From Arabidopsis thaliana (taxonomy: Eukaryota > Streptophyta > Magnoliopsida > Brassicales > Brassicaceae): 64,000 nucleotides of DNA. Position numbers and translations under genes: made by a program. The DNA is taken from the NCBI RefSeq assembly GCF_000001735.4, contig NC_003071.7, positions 7,495,151 through 7,559,150 on the forward strand. Direction: 5' to 3'. The notes beneath the pieces were generated by a model, which did not search any database, was not told the origin of the DNA, and saw only the letters and a program-made list of their open reading frames with translations. Positions 62,594 to 64,000 of the stretch are shown piece by piece (positions within the stretch are counted from its first letter, which is position 1; the number at the start of each line of letters is the position of its first letter).

Positions 62594-64000
62594 GCTGCTT
62601 TGACTCTTGAAGGATATGTTTCTTCTCTGTCATGTAATAGTGTCACAGAGTCTGATTGCAACCTTGTCTTCTGTGGGGGTTTTCATCATTAAATCTGGAA
62701 AAAAAAGATGGAGAAAATGGATGTTTATTATGGTTTTGTAATGAATTATTTTCTTCTTGAATTGGTTTTTTCTTTTGGCTCTTAAAGTCTTTTTTGTCCT
62801 TCTTTGTGTGCCACAGGGCTTTAGTGTTGCAATCACAAAGAAAAAACCCTTAAACTGTTATATTCGAGAAGGAATAGACTGTTTAATCAAATCGGTGATA
62901 AGATAATTTGGAGATTTTTAACATGCCAACCGTAAATTAGAATGAAGAGTAGAAAGCCCATAGAGGATAACGATACTAATAGATGAGATTTGTACATAAG
63001 TAATGTGCAGAATGGAAGTCGATAGAATGAAATGCAAAAGTGAACTCAAGAACAGCAAAGATGATAAAACTTGGACCTCAAATCATCTTTGGCTCTTTGC
63101 TGTTTCTTTTGTTTTCTCTCTTGAAAGTATTATTGAAAAAACAGTAAAAAAAAACTCAAAATTGAGGTTACTTCAATTTAACAATAGTAAAATCATCAAC
63201 ACAATTTTTTTTTTTAAAGACATCTTAATTTTCTAAAATGGATATACAAAATCATATCTTGCACCTCGGAATTTGGTCCACCTTAGACGTTTTTAGTGGC
63301 AAAAATTCCCGGATTTATGTGGATTCCAATATTAGTCTAGGTTTCGGCATAGAATTCTCCTGGTTAATTAAAAATATGTATACAATGTTATAATTTAATC
63401 AAACCAACAAAATAAAAAGAGTTTGTAAAAATTTCAAAATAGTTCTTTCAAATAAATTCTGAACAGTCTTTTAAATTTATTTTTAGTGTTTAGTGTGTCA
63501 TATGTCATATGTATACAAAAACTTAATTTAAAATTTGTTATTTTGAGTGAGAGTTTTAACTGTAAAACTAAATATACGATTTTACAAAAAGTAATATAAA
63601 TAAATTAAGCATTATTTGGAAAATAATGTAAAGCTGATAATTATATTCCTAATTTTAAATCCATATTGTTTCCTTAAAGAATATTTCAATATAATTGCAA
63701 AAAGAAAAGAAAGGAAATATATCTTCCGACAATATTATCTGATGCGCGTGAAATAGACTATCAGGCCAAGATTAGGTCAAAAAGCCCGTGAGCCCAAAAA
63801 CCTGAGAAAACCCGGTTCAAATTGCAAACCCTCGATTTCATTTCTCCAATTCGATAGACGCTGGGTAAAAAAATTCGGAGGACGACGAAAGAGAAAACGA
63901 GTGTTTCAGTCACTGCCCCACGGAGCTCTCGGAAATTTGTCTTCCCCTTGTCGTCGTCTCCCTATCTACTGCTTCTTCTTCGTTTTCGTCTTCTTTATCA
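62594..64000. other. AKR2B 3' end and promoter/leader of the next plus-strand gene
   Basis: After the AKR2B 3' untranslated region the DNA is AT-rich to about 63740. From there composition rises: AAAAGCCCGTGAGCCCAAAA has two GCCC motifs of site II type, and a CT-rich leader-like stretch runs to the window end without an ATG in a strong context. The gene body lies outside; I expect the next locus (At2g17400/At2g17410) but cannot show it. Confidence 0.45.

Overview
The window is nuclear DNA of a flowering plant and I read it as Arabidopsis thaliana chromosome 2, about At2g17230 to At2g17390, with the leader of the next gene at the right edge. The evidence is compact genes with short AT-rich GT-AG introns, and proteins I recognise: GLR3.1, homoserine kinase, CPK6, SON1, the two DUF89 proteins, a CYP51 pseudogene, RPS4A, HMGR2, AP-1 sigma and AKR2B. 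Locus numbers and family names come from memory. Exon borders were worked out by hand and checked for reading frame and total length.

Left third (1-24 kb): EXORDIUM-like 5 (minus, cut by the edge), CGL20A, the NOC4 homologue EMB2762, GLR3.1, HSK/DMR1, the mitochondrial phosphate carrier PHT3;3, a phosphoglycerate-mutase-fold protein and CPK6, all plus strand after the first. A decayed copy of the last exon and 3' flank of PHT3;3 lies 3 kb downstream of it.

Middle (24-38 kb): accessory, AT-rich DNA. It holds a Harbinger-type MITE with a TTA target duplication, a small unknown gene (At2g17300) whose upstream region has a diverged second copy beside CPK6, a GC-richer island with a TATA box and a strong hairpin, a broken F-box copy, an F-box/FBD gene, a long degenerate-repeat block, the F-box gene SON1, and shuffled fragments of SON1 and of a DUF89 intron.

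Right-centre (38-51 kb): a tandem segmental duplication. Two minus-strand DUF89 genes with the same 12-exon layout sit either side of a frameshifted CYP51 copy. The left spacer also took a Mutator-like element (9-bp target duplication; the paralogous spacer shows the uninterrupted site), an intronic MITE and a Lemi1/Emigrant-type mariner element that keeps a transposase tail. The far end of the left spacer matches the DNA just downstream of At2g17350, which fixes the duplication joint near 46.44 kb.

Right end (50.5-64 kb): At2g17350 and RPS4A share a short divergent promoter with site II and telo-box motifs, followed by HMGR2, AP-1 sigma and AKR2B. The genes do not form one pathway. HSK/DMR1, SON1 and CPK6 all have links to defence in the literature, but nothing here shows joint regulation. 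I found no convincing undescribed biological system; the most interesting content is the layered duplication and transposon history at 37-51 kb and the unexplained island at 25.2-25.75 kb.
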